A stretch of DNA of 43,604 nt, taken from Caldipriscus sp964426895 (GTDB taxonomy: Bacteria; Hydrothermota; Hydrothermia; LBFQ01). A program made the position numbers and the translations under genes. Below the pieces are notes generated by a model that saw nothing but the letters and a program-made list of their open reading frames with translations, made no database searches and was not told where the DNA came from. Positions within the stretch are counted from its first letter, which is position 1, and every line of letters begins with the position of its first letter. The stretch lies in NCBI GenBank assembly GCA_964426895.1, contig CAYRSH010000006.1:1-43604 (forward strand), written 5' to 3'. Positions 15,971 to 24,831 of this stretch are shown piece after piece.

Positions 15971-16774
15971 ATGGAATTGAAAATTGACAATGGGAAGAAT
16001 TGGGCTTTAATTCTCGGTTCTTCAAGCGGATTCGGGGCCGCAACGGCCATAAAACTGGCGGAATGCGGTTTAAACATTTTTGGTGTGCATTTGGATAGGA
16101 GGGAAACCTTACCGAATGCTCAAAAAGTTGTTGAAGAGATAAAAAAATTCGGCGTAAAGGTTCATTTCTTCAACACAAACGCCGCGGACGATAGGAAAAG
16201 GGAAGAGGTTATAAAGAGTATAAAAGAGATTATACAAAGCGAAGGTGGAAAGATAAAGGTACTTTTACACTCTTTGGCATTTGGAACATTGAAGCCTTAT
16301 ATAGGTTCGGATCCCGAAAGCGATGTAAATCGCCAAAACCTTGAAATGACCATAGACATTATGGGGAATTCGTTGGTTTATTGGGTTAGGGATATTTACA
16401 GAAACGGTCTGTTTGATGGGGATAGCCGCGTTTTTGCCATGACGAGTGCGGGCTCACACAGGGTTTATCCCTCTTATGGTCCGGTTTCCGCCGCAAAGGC
16501 CGTTTTGGAAGCCCATATAAGGCAATTGGCCTTTGAGTTGGCAAAGGAGGGGATAAGGGTTATAGGTATTCAGGCGGGAATTACGGATACACCCGCATTG
16601 AGGAAGATCCCCGGACACGATAAGATGATAGAATGGGCCAAAGAAAACAACCCCTCGGGAAGGCTAACGACGCCGGAAGATGTGGCAAATGTAATAGCAT
16701 TACTTTCAAGGCCGGAAGCGTATTGGATAACCGGGGCGATAATAAGGGTTGACGGTGGAGAGGATTTGATATAA
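15971..16774 (+). CDS. SDR-family enoyl-ACP reductase-like protein (FabI/FabL type)
   Basis: 267 residues. The NAD(P)-binding motif is ALILGSSSGFGAATAIKLA. The catalytic region VYPSYGPVSAAKAVLE has Tyr-x6-Lys, the spacing found in FabI-type enoyl-ACP reductases, and LLHSLAFGTL corresponds to their HS(I/L) segment. The C-terminus, NNPSGRLTTPEDVANVIALL ending in a VDGG motif, resembles FabL. It probably reduces enoyl-ACP in fatty acid elongation; another SDR activity is possible. It is followed directly by an aldolase gene whose ATG overlaps the stop. Confidence 0.75.
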   Translation: MELKIDNGKNWALILGSSSGFGAATAIKLAECGLNIFGVHLDRRETLPNAQKVVEEIKKFGVKVHFFNTNAADDRKREEVIKSIKEIIQSEGGKIKVLLHSLAFGTLKPYIGSDPESDVNRQNLEMTIDIMGNSLVYWVRDIYRNGLFDGDSRVFAMTSAGSHRVYPSYGPVSAAKAVLEAHIRQLAFELAKEGIRVIGIQAGITDTPALRKIPGHDKMIEWAKENNPSGRLTTPEDVANVIALLSRPEAYWITGAIIRVDGGEDLI

Positions 16775-17682
16775 TGAAGGGGGAATTGGTTCCCTCCGCA
16801 GAACTGATTGGGTACGCCGAGGAAAGGAATACCGCAATAGCATCCTTAAACTTTAACAATTACGAGTTTTTAAACGCCATATGCAGAGCAGCCGCAGAAC
16901 TTGAAGTTCCGGTTATATTGGCAACATCCGAGGGCGCCATAAGGTATATGGGTATAGACGTTATATCCGCAATGGTTCCACAGATGGTTAAAAGATACGG
17001 GATAAAGGCCTCTTTACACTTGGATCACGGGAGGTCCTTTGAAACCGTGATGTTGGCAATAAGATATGGATACACATCGGTTATGATAGACGCATCGGAC
17101 AAGCCTTATGAGGAGAATGTAAGGATAACATCCGAGGTTGTAAGGGTTTGTAAGCCTTTGGGTATAACCGTTGAGGCCGAGTTGGGGGTCTTAGCGGGAG
17201 TTGAGGATGAAGTTTCGGCCGAAAAGGGTATATACACGGATCCCCAACAGGCAAAGGATTTCGTTGAAAAAACGGGCGTGGATATGTTGGCCGTTGCAGT
17301 TGGAACATCGCATGGGGCCTATAAATTCAAGGGAGAACCCCATATAGACATTGATAGGGTTAGGAGGATTAGGGAATTAACCAAAAAACCATTGGTTTTA
17401 CACGGGGCGTCCGGGGTTTATAGGGAGTTTGTGGAGGAGTTGGGTTTGGAAGGTGCAAAGGGTTTAAGCGACGATTTACTTATAAAGGCGATAAAGTCGG
17501 GGATAAGGAAGGTTAATACGGATACGGATTTGAGGATGGCCTTTATGGTGGGTTTAAGGAGGTCTTTAAGTAAAAATCCTAAGGAAATAGACCCGAGAAA
17601 ACACTTAACTCCTGCTATGGAAGAGGTTTATAAAATGGCTTCAAAAAGGCTGAGGGTTATCACCTTAGGTGAGTTATCATAA
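16774..17682 (+). CDS. Class II fructose-bisphosphate aldolase family protein
   Basis: 302 residues of the zinc-dependent class II aldolase fold: ASLHLDHGRSFE (substrate Asp and zinc His), VEAELGVLAGVEDE, AVAVGTSHGAYKF (zinc His), LVLHGASG (zinc His), and KVNTDTDLRMAF for phosphate binding. It probably cleaves fructose 1,6-bisphosphate or makes it in gluconeogenesis; tagatose-bisphosphate or related aldolases share these motifs. The ATG overlaps the SDR stop (ATAATGA). Its 3' end overlaps the convergent cysS end by 6 bases. Confidence 0.88.
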   Translation: MKGELVPSAELIGYAEERNTAIASLNFNNYEFLNAICRAAAELEVPVILATSEGAIRYMGIDVISAMVPQMVKRYGIKASLHLDHGRSFETVMLAIRYGYTSVMIDASDKPYEENVRITSEVVRVCKPLGITVEAELGVLAGVEDEVSAEKGIYTDPQQAKDFVEKTGVDMLAVAVGTSHGAYKFKGEPHIDIDRVRRIRELTKKPLVLHGASGVYREFVEELGLEGAKGLSDDLLIKAIKSGIRKVNTDTDLRMAFMVGLRRSLSKNPKEIDPRKHLTPAMEEVYKMASKRLRVITLGELS

Positions 17683-18984
17683 TATCCTGAACTTTGTACC
17701 CTCCGGGGTGTCCATAAGTTCAACGCCGGCGAGTTTTAGTATTTCCCGAACCTTGTCCGCCAAATCGTAATTTTTCTCCCTTCTCGCCAAATCCCTTATT
17801 TCTATAAGCCTTTTCAAGACGAGGTCTTCCCCGGTTTCCCTGAATACAAATCCCAGATTTTCCAAAAACCCCCTAAGGGTGAATAGGATGTTTTTATTTT
17901 TACTTTCAAGGTTTTTAAATACCGTGGCGAAGAATTCCGGGGTATTAAAATCATCCTTTAAAATCTCAACGAGTTCATCCCATAAAGCCTTATCCCTTTC
18001 ACCGCTAACATCCTTCAAAGATTCGTAAAGGTTTGCGTAGGATTTTGAGAATTCCTTTAATTTTTCCGGATAGAACTCTAAGTCGTTCCTATAATGGGCG
18101 GATAGTAGTAGGAGTCTTATGGCGGATGGGTGGAAATCCTTTAAGGCCTCCTTTGCCAAGAAATAGTTTTTTAAAGATTTGGACATCTTTTCACCGCTTA
18201 TCGTTAATAGGCCCACATGAACCCAAAACCTTGCAAACTCCTTGCCCGTAGCACCTTTTGTTTGGGCTATCTCATCCTCGTGATGGGGGAATATCAGATC
18301 CCTACCACCCCCGTGAATATCAAAGGGTAATCCCAAATGCTTACTTGACATTGCGGAGCATTCTATATGCCAGCCGGGTCTCCCATCACCCCAAGGGCTT
18401 GGCCAATAGGGTTCCCCTTCCTTTTTCGCCTTCCAAAGGGCAAAGTCCAAAGGGTCTTTTTTCGTGGGTTCGGGTTCAACCCTTGCACCCGCCAACATAT
18501 CGTCCAAAGACATCTTTGAAAGAACACCATAACCGTAATCCTCCGCAAACTTTCTAACGGAAAACCAAACATTTCCACCACTAACATAAGCATATCCGTT
18601 TTCTATAATCCTTTGTATCATCTCAACGATTTCTTGTATGTGTTGTGTAGCCCTTGGGTGGAATATGGGTAAAAAGTTCATAAGTTTTGCAACCTCCCTG
18701 TATTCGCTTTCATACCTATCGGCTATAACCCTCCAATCAACCCCCTCATCCCTTGCCTTCCGTATTATTTTATCGTCAATATCAGTAAAGTTTTGGACAG
18801 CCTTGACATCCCAATTTAAAACCTTAAAGAACCTGTAAAGGGTATCAAAGACGGTGAAAACCCTTAAATGTCCCAAATGCGGGCTATCCTGAACCGTCAT
18901 CCCGCACACATAAACCCTTACGGTTTTCCCATCCAAAGGCTGAAAATCCTCCTTTTTACCGGTTAAAGTGTTGTAAAGTTTCAT
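17677..18984 (-). CDS. cysS: Cysteinyl-tRNA synthetase
   Basis: 435 residues, class I synthetase. Zinc ligands appear in VYVCGMTVQD, GWHIECSAMSSKHLG and FPHHEDEIAQT; the HIGH motif is HLGH and the KMSKS motif is EKMSKSLKNYF. It is slightly shorter than the usual 460 or so, with a compact C-terminal domain (LIEIRDLARREKNYDLADK). The ATG overlaps the lysS stop (ATGA), so the two synthetases are one operon. Confidence 0.95.
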   Translation of the reverse strand: MKLYNTLTGKKEDFQPLDGKTVRVYVCGMTVQDSPHLGHLRVFTVFDTLYRFFKVLNWDVKAVQNFTDIDDKIIRKARDEGVDWRVIADRYESEYREVAKLMNFLPIFHPRATQHIQEIVEMIQRIIENGYAYVSGGNVWFSVRKFAEDYGYGVLSKMSLDDMLAGARVEPEPTKKDPLDFALWKAKKEGEPYWPSPWGDGRPGWHIECSAMSSKHLGLPFDIHGGGRDLIFPHHEDEIAQTKGATGKEFARFWVHVGLLTISGEKMSKSLKNYFLAKEALKDFHPSAIRLLLLSAHYRNDLEFYPEKLKEFSKSYANLYESLKDVSGERDKALWDELVEILKDDFNTPEFFATVFKNLESKNKNILFTLRGFLENLGFVFRETGEDLVLKRLIEIRDLARREKNYDLADKVREILKLAGVELMDTPEGTKFRIL

Positions 18985-20477
18985 TCCCTCTTAGGCCTCA
19001 AAGTGGGCAAAGGTATAACATCCCTTATGTTTTGGGAACCCGTTAGGAGCATGAATATCCTATCCAAACCCAAACCCAGACCCCCCGTAGGTGGCATACC
19101 GTATTCAAGGGCCAATATGAAATCCTCGTCTATCTCCTCCGGCAATTCTTCATCCTTTGTTTGTTTCCTCAATTCAACCTCCTCTTCAAGCCTTTTCCTC
19201 TGTTCTACGGCGTCGTTTAACTCGCTGAAAGCATTGGCAACCTCCATTCCACAAACGAAAAGTTCAAACCTCTCAACAAGCCTTTCATCCTCCCTATGCC
19301 TTTTGGCCAAAGGGGTTAATTCAAGGGGGTGGTCAATTACAAATGTGGGTTCTTTTATCTTTGATGCGACAAAATGGTCAAAGAGTTTGTCGTACAACTT
19401 TGCCCTCGTTGGATATTTTAATTTTATTCCGGATTTTTCGGCTATTTTCATAAGTTCATCAATAGGTGCGTTTAGCACATCAATTCCCAAAATTTTGTTT
19501 AAACTATCGACGAATTTTAGCCTTTTGAAAGGCCTCTCGGCCCTTATGGTTTCTCCGTTATATACAAACTCGTTTTTCCCGTTGAGGAGTAAAACCATAT
19601 TGTAAAAGTATTCCTCCGTTAATTCCATAACATCGTTGTAATCCCAATATGCCGCATATGCTTCAAGGGCTGTGAATTCGGGATAATGTGTAGCATCTAT
19701 CCCCTCATTCCTAAAATTCTTACCTATCTCATAAACCCTTTCAAACCCACCAACTATGAGTTTTTTAAGGGATATTTCCGTTGCTATCCTGAGATATAAT
19801 TCCGTATCAAGGGCGTTGGAATAGGTTTTAAAAGGCCTTGCGGTTGCACCCCCATAAACGGTTTGAAGGATTGGCGTTTCCAACTCTATAAACCCCCTAT
19901 CCTCAAAAAACCTCCTCGTTTCCTTTAAAAACAAAAACCTCCTTTTAAAATGTTCCTTAGCCTCTTTACTCGAAATTAGATGTAAAAACCTGTGCCTGTA
20001 TTTTAACTCTGGGTCTTGTAATCCGTGCCACTTTTCGGGTAGTGGATGTAGGGATTTCACCAATAAGGTTAATCTTTTAACCAGAACAGTGGGTTCTCCG
20101 GTTTTTGTGTAAAAAGTTATTCCCTCAACCCCTATTATGTCCCCGATGTCTATAAATTTCTCGTAAACCTTTGCGGGGTTTTTGTTTTCCAATTTATCAA
20201 TATCAAGTCCCTCAAAGAAATCCTCGGGTGTTTCACCCTTCCTTATCATTATCTGTATCTTATCCCCCTCCCCCATTATATCCGAAAATATCATTTTTCC
20301 GAAGGGCCTTTTTGTTAAAACCCTCCCCGCAATCCTTACATTTAAGCCTTCTTGGAAGTTTTCCTTTAATTCTTCAATCCTGTGTGTCCTTTCAAACCTA
20401 TAAGGGAAAGGATTTACACCGAGTTCCCTTAGGGTATTTATCTTCCCAAGCCTTATTTCATACTCTCCGGAATGCAT
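18981..20477 (-). CDS. lysS: Lysyl-tRNA synthetase, class II
   Basis: 498 residues. The N-terminal OB-fold anticodon-binding domain (LNVRIAGRVLTKRPFGKM) is followed by the class II core: motif 2 YEIGKNFRNEGIDATHYPEF and motif 3 GGLGLGLDRIFMLLTGS. The ending IRDVIPLPTLRPK is typical of LysRS. The ATG at 20477 follows TAGAAT (20486-20491) at 9 bases with no Shine-Dalgarno. It heads the lysS-cysS unit. Confidence 0.95.
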   Translation of the reverse strand: MHSGEYEIRLGKINTLRELGVNPFPYRFERTHRIEELKENFQEGLNVRIAGRVLTKRPFGKMIFSDIMGEGDKIQIMIRKGETPEDFFEGLDIDKLENKNPAKVYEKFIDIGDIIGVEGITFYTKTGEPTVLVKRLTLLVKSLHPLPEKWHGLQDPELKYRHRFLHLISSKEAKEHFKRRFLFLKETRRFFEDRGFIELETPILQTVYGGATARPFKTYSNALDTELYLRIATEISLKKLIVGGFERVYEIGKNFRNEGIDATHYPEFTALEAYAAYWDYNDVMELTEEYFYNMVLLLNGKNEFVYNGETIRAERPFKRLKFVDSLNKILGIDVLNAPIDELMKIAEKSGIKLKYPTRAKLYDKLFDHFVASKIKEPTFVIDHPLELTPLAKRHREDERLVERFELFVCGMEVANAFSELNDAVEQRKRLEEEVELRKQTKDEELPEEIDEDFILALEYGMPPTGGLGLGLDRIFMLLTGSQNIRDVIPLPTLRPKRE

Positions 20478-20485
20478 AGTCGTGT

Positions 20486-20491
20486 ATTCTA
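20486..20491 (-). promoter_or_regulatory. Putative -10 box (TAGAAT) for lysS-cysS
   Basis: TAGAAT on the minus strand ends 9 bases before ATG 20477. A second TAGAAT on the plus strand (about 20498-20503) precedes the remnant gene at 20512 by the same distance, so the region once held divergent promoters. Confidence 0.5.
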
Positions 20492-20511
20492 CCCCCGTAG
20501 AATTTTTAAGG

Positions 20512-20880
20512 TTGAAAATTACGATTTTGTAATACCCTTTAACGAAACCCCGAAGATATTCGGTGATAAAAGGATTAACGGGGTTTTAGGAGGGATTGGA
20601 CGGTGTCGTATAGCGATATACCTACGAGAGGGATATGCTTGATAAATTAAAGGCGGGATTTGAGCCTTGGGATTATAAGAGGAAGCACAGGCGAGATTAT
20701 ACGAAGGTTTTTTAGCCTTCAAAAATACATACGGTTTTCCCGATGTGGCGTTATTATGGATGCAATCCCCTTAAAAAATCCGCTTGGAATGTTATAAAAT
20801 CTTATTCAAGCAAACCCCCCGTTGAGTTATCTAATTTAACATATCCGGAAGGGTTATTGAAAAGTATATAATAACATCAC
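20512..20880 (+). pseudogene. Remnant of a protein gene, possibly a glycosyltransferase N-domain
   Basis: This gene-free stretch shows coding-like pieces in changing plus-strand frames. TTG 20512 gives MKITIL before a stop. The next frame gives VIPFNETPKIFGDKRING and VLGGIGRCRIAIYLREGYA. Later come EGFLAFKNTYGFPDVALLWM and DAIPLKNPLGMLYKILFKQ. The opening KITIL, the GGIGR loop and a YGFPDV segment are in the order of a GT4 N-terminal domain, so a decayed glycosyltransferase is my best reading. At least four stops or frame changes break it. It has a TAGAAT at the usual leaderless distance. The family call is weak; decay is better supported. Confidence 0.35.
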
Positions 20881-20911
20881 AAACCACCACTATACCCCTT
20901 AACCTCAAAGT

Positions 20912-22654
20912 TTATCGTGCGATAAACCTCTTTATAACCCTCCCATCATTTAACCTTATGAAGTATATTCCCCTCTTAATATTATGAGCCTTTTTACCAT
21001 CAACCGTATAAACCCCGTAATAATCCCTATCTTTATCCTTAACATTTTCCGAAGTGCTTAATTCGTCGTCTCCCCCAAGGGGGTCGTAATCAAACCTAAC
21101 ATAATCAACTATCGGGCTTTTCGTCTGATCGCTTGATGCATAGAGTTCTAACCTATACTGCAAATACCTGTAATTTATCGTTGTGAAGGGTGAAGGCAAA
21201 GGTAATGTTGATGTAGTGGTATAATCCCCGACAAATATCCAAGGTGTCCAAATAACCAAGTCTTTTGACGCCCTAACATAGAGTTTAACCAAAACGCCAC
21301 TCATAGCACATGCCGAAAACCCAACGGTTGCCGAAAGCCATCTCCTCTGAACCCCTGCATCGTAAATTGAGGATTCAAGCCAACCATTCGGGGAATACTG
21401 TAATATGGTTTCATACAACCACAGGCCTTCCTTCGTGGAAGTTGTACCAGCCCTAACCAATATATCCGGATCCGCATCCCCATCAAGGTCTCCTATGCCC
21501 ACACCAAAATAATCCCTATTGGTTATAGTAGGCGTTCTCCTTACAAATGTCAATGCGCCTGTTTGTTCATAAACATAAATAATCCTGTTTCCATAAGACG
21601 CAACAACTATATCCAAATCGCCATCAGGTTCAAAATCCGCAATCTGAACCCCCATTGGTATATTTGCATTGTTATCCACGGTTCGCTTGGTGAATGTTAA
21701 ACCCCCATTGTTTATGTATAAATACACATATCCCGTTCCACCCCTGTCGGTTAAAGCCAGGTCAAGCCTGCCATCCCCGTTAATATCACCAGCGGCCAAA
21801 CCGTACCCATTGCTAAGCGTATTGTCTATTATTACGGGTGTCCACACAACGGGGGAACCCCCACCGTTTCTAAAAATATAGAGCCTGCAAGCGGTTGCAA
21901 GGGCTATATCCTTTCTCCCATCGTTGTTGAAATCCCCTATTACCACATCCCAAGCAGCACAACCTATGGAGTTTGTTATCATCCTCTTCGTCCATCCCGA
22001 ACCCGTATTCTCATACCACCATAGACCACCGGCAAGCCATGAAACCGCAACATCAACATCCCCGTCGTTATCAAGGTCGCCGGCATCTATGCCTTCCGCT
22101 TCGGAAGAACCACCCATATTGGGGTCTATAACTACGGTTGTAAAGGTCATACCCCCATTGTTTCTATAAAGTACAACATCCTTTCCGCTACTTGGATGGG
22201 CCGCGGCAAAAACATCCATATCGCCATCATTCTGGTAATCTATGGCAACCACCTCATCAACGCTCGCAATGTTTGGGTCTATTGTGTACCTCGTAAAGGA
22301 ACCGCAGCCCGAGTTTTCATACCAATAAACGACATTTGGCCCGCTTTCATCCGAAACCAACAGGTCATTTGCCCCATCAAGGTCTAAATCAACTATGTCG
22401 GGGTCGTTATCCCAACCACCGATGGTGTTATCAACCAAATGCTCCCTCAAATCCCTGTAAATGCCAACAAGCCTTAAATGGTTTGGGAATAGATAAAACA
22501 TTGATGGTGAAGCATTGCAAAATGTTGAACCAAAGGAAGGGACGGTTCCGCAAACGCCACCCCCACCCGTCCAATCCGTTTGAACTACCTGAGAATAAAG
22601 GGGTATAAACACCCCTATCCCGAGGGCGGTTAATAAGGTTTTCAAAATTTTCAT
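20912..22654 (-). CDS. Secreted FG-GAP/VCBS beta-propeller protein with T9SS-like tail
   Basis: 580 residues. A signal peptide (MKILKTLLTALGIGVFIPLYSQ) is followed by about seven FG-GAP/VCBS repeats with calcium-binding loops of the form D-x-D-x-DG or DxDNDGD (DLDLDGANDLL, DYQNDGDMDV, DLDNDGDVDV, DFNNDGRKDI, DINGDGRLDL, DLDGDADPDI). A second domain (about residues 420-530) has beta-rich YRYLQYRLEL. The C-terminal YGVYTVDGKKAHNIKRGIYF, then a basic end, resembles T9SS type A sorting tails. Probably exported and bound to the cell surface; its ligand is unknown. The start ATG follows TAAAAT (22663-22668) by 9 bases. Confidence 0.8.
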   Translation of the reverse strand: MKILKTLLTALGIGVFIPLYSQVVQTDWTGGGGVCGTVPSFGSTFCNASPSMFYLFPNHLRLVGIYRDLREHLVDNTIGGWDNDPDIVDLDLDGANDLLVSDESGPNVVYWYENSGCGSFTRYTIDPNIASVDEVVAIDYQNDGDMDVFAAAHPSSGKDVVLYRNNGGMTFTTVVIDPNMGGSSEAEGIDAGDLDNDGDVDVAVSWLAGGLWWYENTGSGWTKRMITNSIGCAAWDVVIGDFNNDGRKDIALATACRLYIFRNGGGSPVVWTPVIIDNTLSNGYGLAAGDINGDGRLDLALTDRGGTGYVYLYINNGGLTFTKRTVDNNANIPMGVQIADFEPDGDLDIVVASYGNRIIYVYEQTGALTFVRRTPTITNRDYFGVGIGDLDGDADPDILVRAGTTSTKEGLWLYETILQYSPNGWLESSIYDAGVQRRWLSATVGFSACAMSGVLVKLYVRASKDLVIWTPWIFVGDYTTTSTLPLPSPFTTINYRYLQYRLELYASSDQTKSPIVDYVRFDYDPLGGDDELSTSENVKDKDRDYYGVYTVDGKKAHNIKRGIYFIRLNDGRVIKRFIAR

Positions 22655-22662
22655 AGGTAAAT

Positions 22663-22668
22663 ATTTTA
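22663..22668 (-). promoter_or_regulatory. Putative -10 box (TAAAAT) for the FG-GAP protein gene
   Basis: TAAAAT on the minus strand ends 9 bases before ATG 22654. It shares a 67-base divergent intergenic region with the comM/yifB gene. Confidence 0.45.
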
Positions 22669-22706
22669 AGGCTGTAAAGTTTCATTTTCAAGCGGGTGCA
22701 TCCCCT

Positions 22707-22712
22707 TATAAT
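22707..22712 (+). promoter_or_regulatory. Putative -10 box (TATAAT) for the yifB/comM-type gene
   Basis: TATAAT ends 10 bases before ATG 22722, with CCCACCCT between and no Shine-Dalgarno. Confidence 0.5.
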
Positions 22713-22721
22713 TCCCACCCT

Positions 22722-24242
22722 ATGGTTGCGAGGACTTTTTCGGCCATACATTGGGGTGTTGATGCCATAAAAATTGAGGTTGAGGTTGATTACGCAAAGG
22801 GCGTTCCTCAATTCGTGATAGTGGGGCTACCGGATACGGAGGTTAAGGAGAGTAGGGAGAGGATCCATTCCGCAATAAAAAACTCGGGTTTCCCATTTCC
22901 ACCCGGAAGGGTTAGGGTTAATTTGGCACCTGCAAGCATAAAAAAGGAGGGTTCCCTTTTGGATTTGCCAATAGCCCTCGCGGTTTTATCCTCCTTCGGA
23001 TATATACCACCGGAAAAACTTTTAAACTATTTGATTATGGGAGAATTATCCCTTGAAGGGGTATTGAGGAAGGTTTCGGGTGTTTTACCGGCTGCCATTT
23101 TGGCGAGGGAGGAGGGTTTAAACTTAATAGTTCCCTCTCAAAACGCGGCGGAAGGGGCCATTTTAAAGGATTTAAAGGTTTTTGGCCTTAACACTTTAAA
23201 GGAGGTCGTTGATTTTATTCTCGGGAATTTGAATGTGGAACCCGCAAAATATGAAAATACGGAAGCCGTAGTGGATTACGATGTTGATATGGAGGATGTT
23301 AGGGGGATGGATTATGTTAAAAGGGCGTGTGAGGTTGCGGCTGCGGGCTCCCATAATATCCTAATGATAGGTCCTCCGGGTTCGGGTAAAACCATGATAG
23401 CGAGGAGAATACCAACAATATTGCCGGAAATGTCCGAAGAAGAAGCCATAGAAACTACAAAAATATACTCCGTTGCCGGGTTGCTCCCATCGGGTTCGGG
23501 ACTCATAAGGGTTAGGCCTTTTAGGGCACCACATCATACGGTTTCTGAGGTGGCTTTAATAGGTGGGGGAAGCGTTCCAAAACCCGGAGAGGTTAGCTTG
23601 GCGCATAACGGAGTATTATTCTTGGACGAATTACCGGAGTTTAGCAGGCAATCCTTGGAGGCTTTAAGGCAACCCATGGAGGACGGAATCGTTAGGATAA
23701 GCAGGGCTAAGGGTAGTGCCCAATTCCCCGCAAACTTTATGTTAGTGGCCGCTATGAACCCATGCCCATGTGGGCATTTCGGGGATAAAAACAAACAATG
23801 CACATGCACCGTTTCGGCGATAAACAGGTATCAGGGAAAGGTTTCCGGCCCATTACTTGACAGGATTGACATCTTTATAAGCGTTCAGCCTTTGAGTTAT
23901 GAGGAGTTTAGGGGAAAAAAGGGGGAGAAATCAAAGGATATAAGGGAGAGGGTTGAAAGGGCAAGGGAAATTCAGAGGAAAAGATTTAAGGATTATAAGA
24001 TATACACAAACAGCAGGATGACGCCAAAAATGATAAAGGAGTTTTGTAAATTATCACCAGAGGCGGAAAATATATTAAGGATGGCAACGGAAAGGATGGG
24101 GATATCCGCAAGGGGAATAACGAGGATTTTAAAGGTTGCCAGAACCATTGCAGACCTTGAAGGGTTAAAGGATATACAAGTTCATCATATAGCAGAGGCT
24201 ATACAGTATAGGCAAAACGTGGGTGAATATTGGATGGGGTAA
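22722..24242 (+). CDS. YifB/ComM-family Mg chelatase-like AAA+ ATPase
   Basis: 506 residues, full family length. The N-terminal Lon-like/ChlI domain (VPQFVIVGLPDTEVKESRER; GSLLDLPIALAVL) precedes an AAA+ module with Walker A MIGPPGSGKTM, Walker B NGVLFLDELPEF and RPFRAPHHTVSEVALIGGG. A cysteine cluster follows (NPCPCGHFGDKNKQCTC), as in YifB. The C-terminal region has ISARGITRILKVARTIADL. ComM of this family is a hexameric helicase promoting branch migration in natural transformation; a role in recombination is likely. It is transcribed alone from a leaderless-type promoter. Confidence 0.93.
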   Translation: MVARTFSAIHWGVDAIKIEVEVDYAKGVPQFVIVGLPDTEVKESRERIHSAIKNSGFPFPPGRVRVNLAPASIKKEGSLLDLPIALAVLSSFGYIPPEKLLNYLIMGELSLEGVLRKVSGVLPAAILAREEGLNLIVPSQNAAEGAILKDLKVFGLNTLKEVVDFILGNLNVEPAKYENTEAVVDYDVDMEDVRGMDYVKRACEVAAAGSHNILMIGPPGSGKTMIARRIPTILPEMSEEEAIETTKIYSVAGLLPSGSGLIRVRPFRAPHHTVSEVALIGGGSVPKPGEVSLAHNGVLFLDELPEFSRQSLEALRQPMEDGIVRISRAKGSAQFPANFMLVAAMNPCPCGHFGDKNKQCTCTVSAINRYQGKVSGPLLDRIDIFISVQPLSYEEFRGKKGEKSKDIRERVERAREIQRKRFKDYKIYTNSRMTPKMIKEFCKLSPEAENILRMATERMGISARGITRILKVARTIADLEGLKDIQVHHIAEAIQYRQNVGEYWMG

Positions 24243-24262
24243 CGCGCACATTCTAACCTGTG

Positions 24263-24279
24263 TTGCAAATCATTTGCAA
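24263..24279. promoter_or_regulatory. Inverted repeat TTGCAAA-TCA-TTTGCAA upstream of the nos operon
   Basis: A perfect dyad with 7-base arms and a 3-base centre. It is centred about 55 bases before the predicted start of the nos transcript, a position suited to an activator. The half site TTGCA is not the FNR/DNR box (TTGAT-N4-ATCAA). The regulator is unknown. Confidence 0.45.
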
Positions 24280-24312
24280 TAAATTCCCTTTTCAATAGAA
24301 ACCTTACCGTCT

Positions 24313-24318
24313 TATAAT
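24313..24318 (+). promoter_or_regulatory. Putative -10 box (TATAAT) for the nos operon
   Basis: TATAAT, then ATCGGCTT, then ATG 24327. The spacing of 9 equals that at rpmA. The best -35-like hexamer (TTTCAA near 24290) is poor, in keeping with an activator-dependent promoter and the dyad at 24263-24279. Confidence 0.5.
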
Positions 24319-24326
24319 ATCGGCTT

Positions 24327-24815
24327 ATGAAAAGATTATTTAATCAAATTATCATAAATTCCGTGCTCATACCCGTCCTGATAACGGCTTGTGGGGGTTC
24401 AAAGGGTTCGGAGGAAAAGGTGGAAAACACCCAACAAACTCAAACAGTACAGCAAACCCAAGAGATAGATCCAATGAAAAATAAAGGCATCGGACCCGTA
24501 AAGGAAGTAAAACTGACACCGCAAATAGACAATGAACTGGCCAAGAAAGGTGAGGAAATTTTCAAGACCAAGTGTTCCGTCTGCCATAAGTTGGACGAAA
24601 AGTATGTGGGGCCCGCATTAAAAGGGATTACCAAAAGGAGAACACCGGAGTGGATTATGAACATGATTTTAAATCCGGAGGAGATGACAAAAAAGGACCC
24701 AATAGCAAAAAAACTCTTGGAGGAGTATTTAACCCAGATGACCTTCCAAAATGTTAGCGAAGATGAGGCAAGGGCCATACTTGAATATTTTAGGCTTTTA
24801 GATTCACAAGAATGA
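24327..24815 (+). CDS. Lipoprotein cytochrome c, first gene of the nos operon
   Basis: 162 residues. The lipoprotein signal ends LIPVLITAC (Cys near residue 22), followed by a Gln/Thr-rich linker that would let the haem domain reach out from the membrane. The haem motif is CSVCH (Cys83, Cys86, His87), followed by GPALKGI; the likely axial Met is in LTQMTFQNV. It lies 16 bases before nosZ in the same unit, so it is the probable electron donor to NosZ in place of the NosR or NosC proteins of other organisms. It is a close relative of the cytochrome at 11985. Confidence 0.88.
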   Translation: MKRLFNQIIINSVLIPVLITACGGSKGSEEKVENTQQTQTVQQTQEIDPMKNKGIGPVKEVKLTPQIDNELAKKGEEIFKTKCSVCHKLDEKYVGPALKGITKRRTPEWIMNMILNPEEMTKKDPIAKKLLEEYLTQMTFQNVSEDEARAILEYFRLLDSQE

Positions 24816-24831
24816 AAACAAGGAGGGGATT

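Noticed and set aside
20519..20722. Minus-strand ORF between lysS and the FG-GAP gene
   Set aside because: Pro/Ser/Tyr-rich shadow of the plus-strand remnant; no start signal.
24263..24279. Dyad upstream of nos as an FNR/DNR box
   Set aside because: The half site is TTGCA with a 17-base span; the FNR/DNR box TTGAT-N4-ATCAA spans 14.
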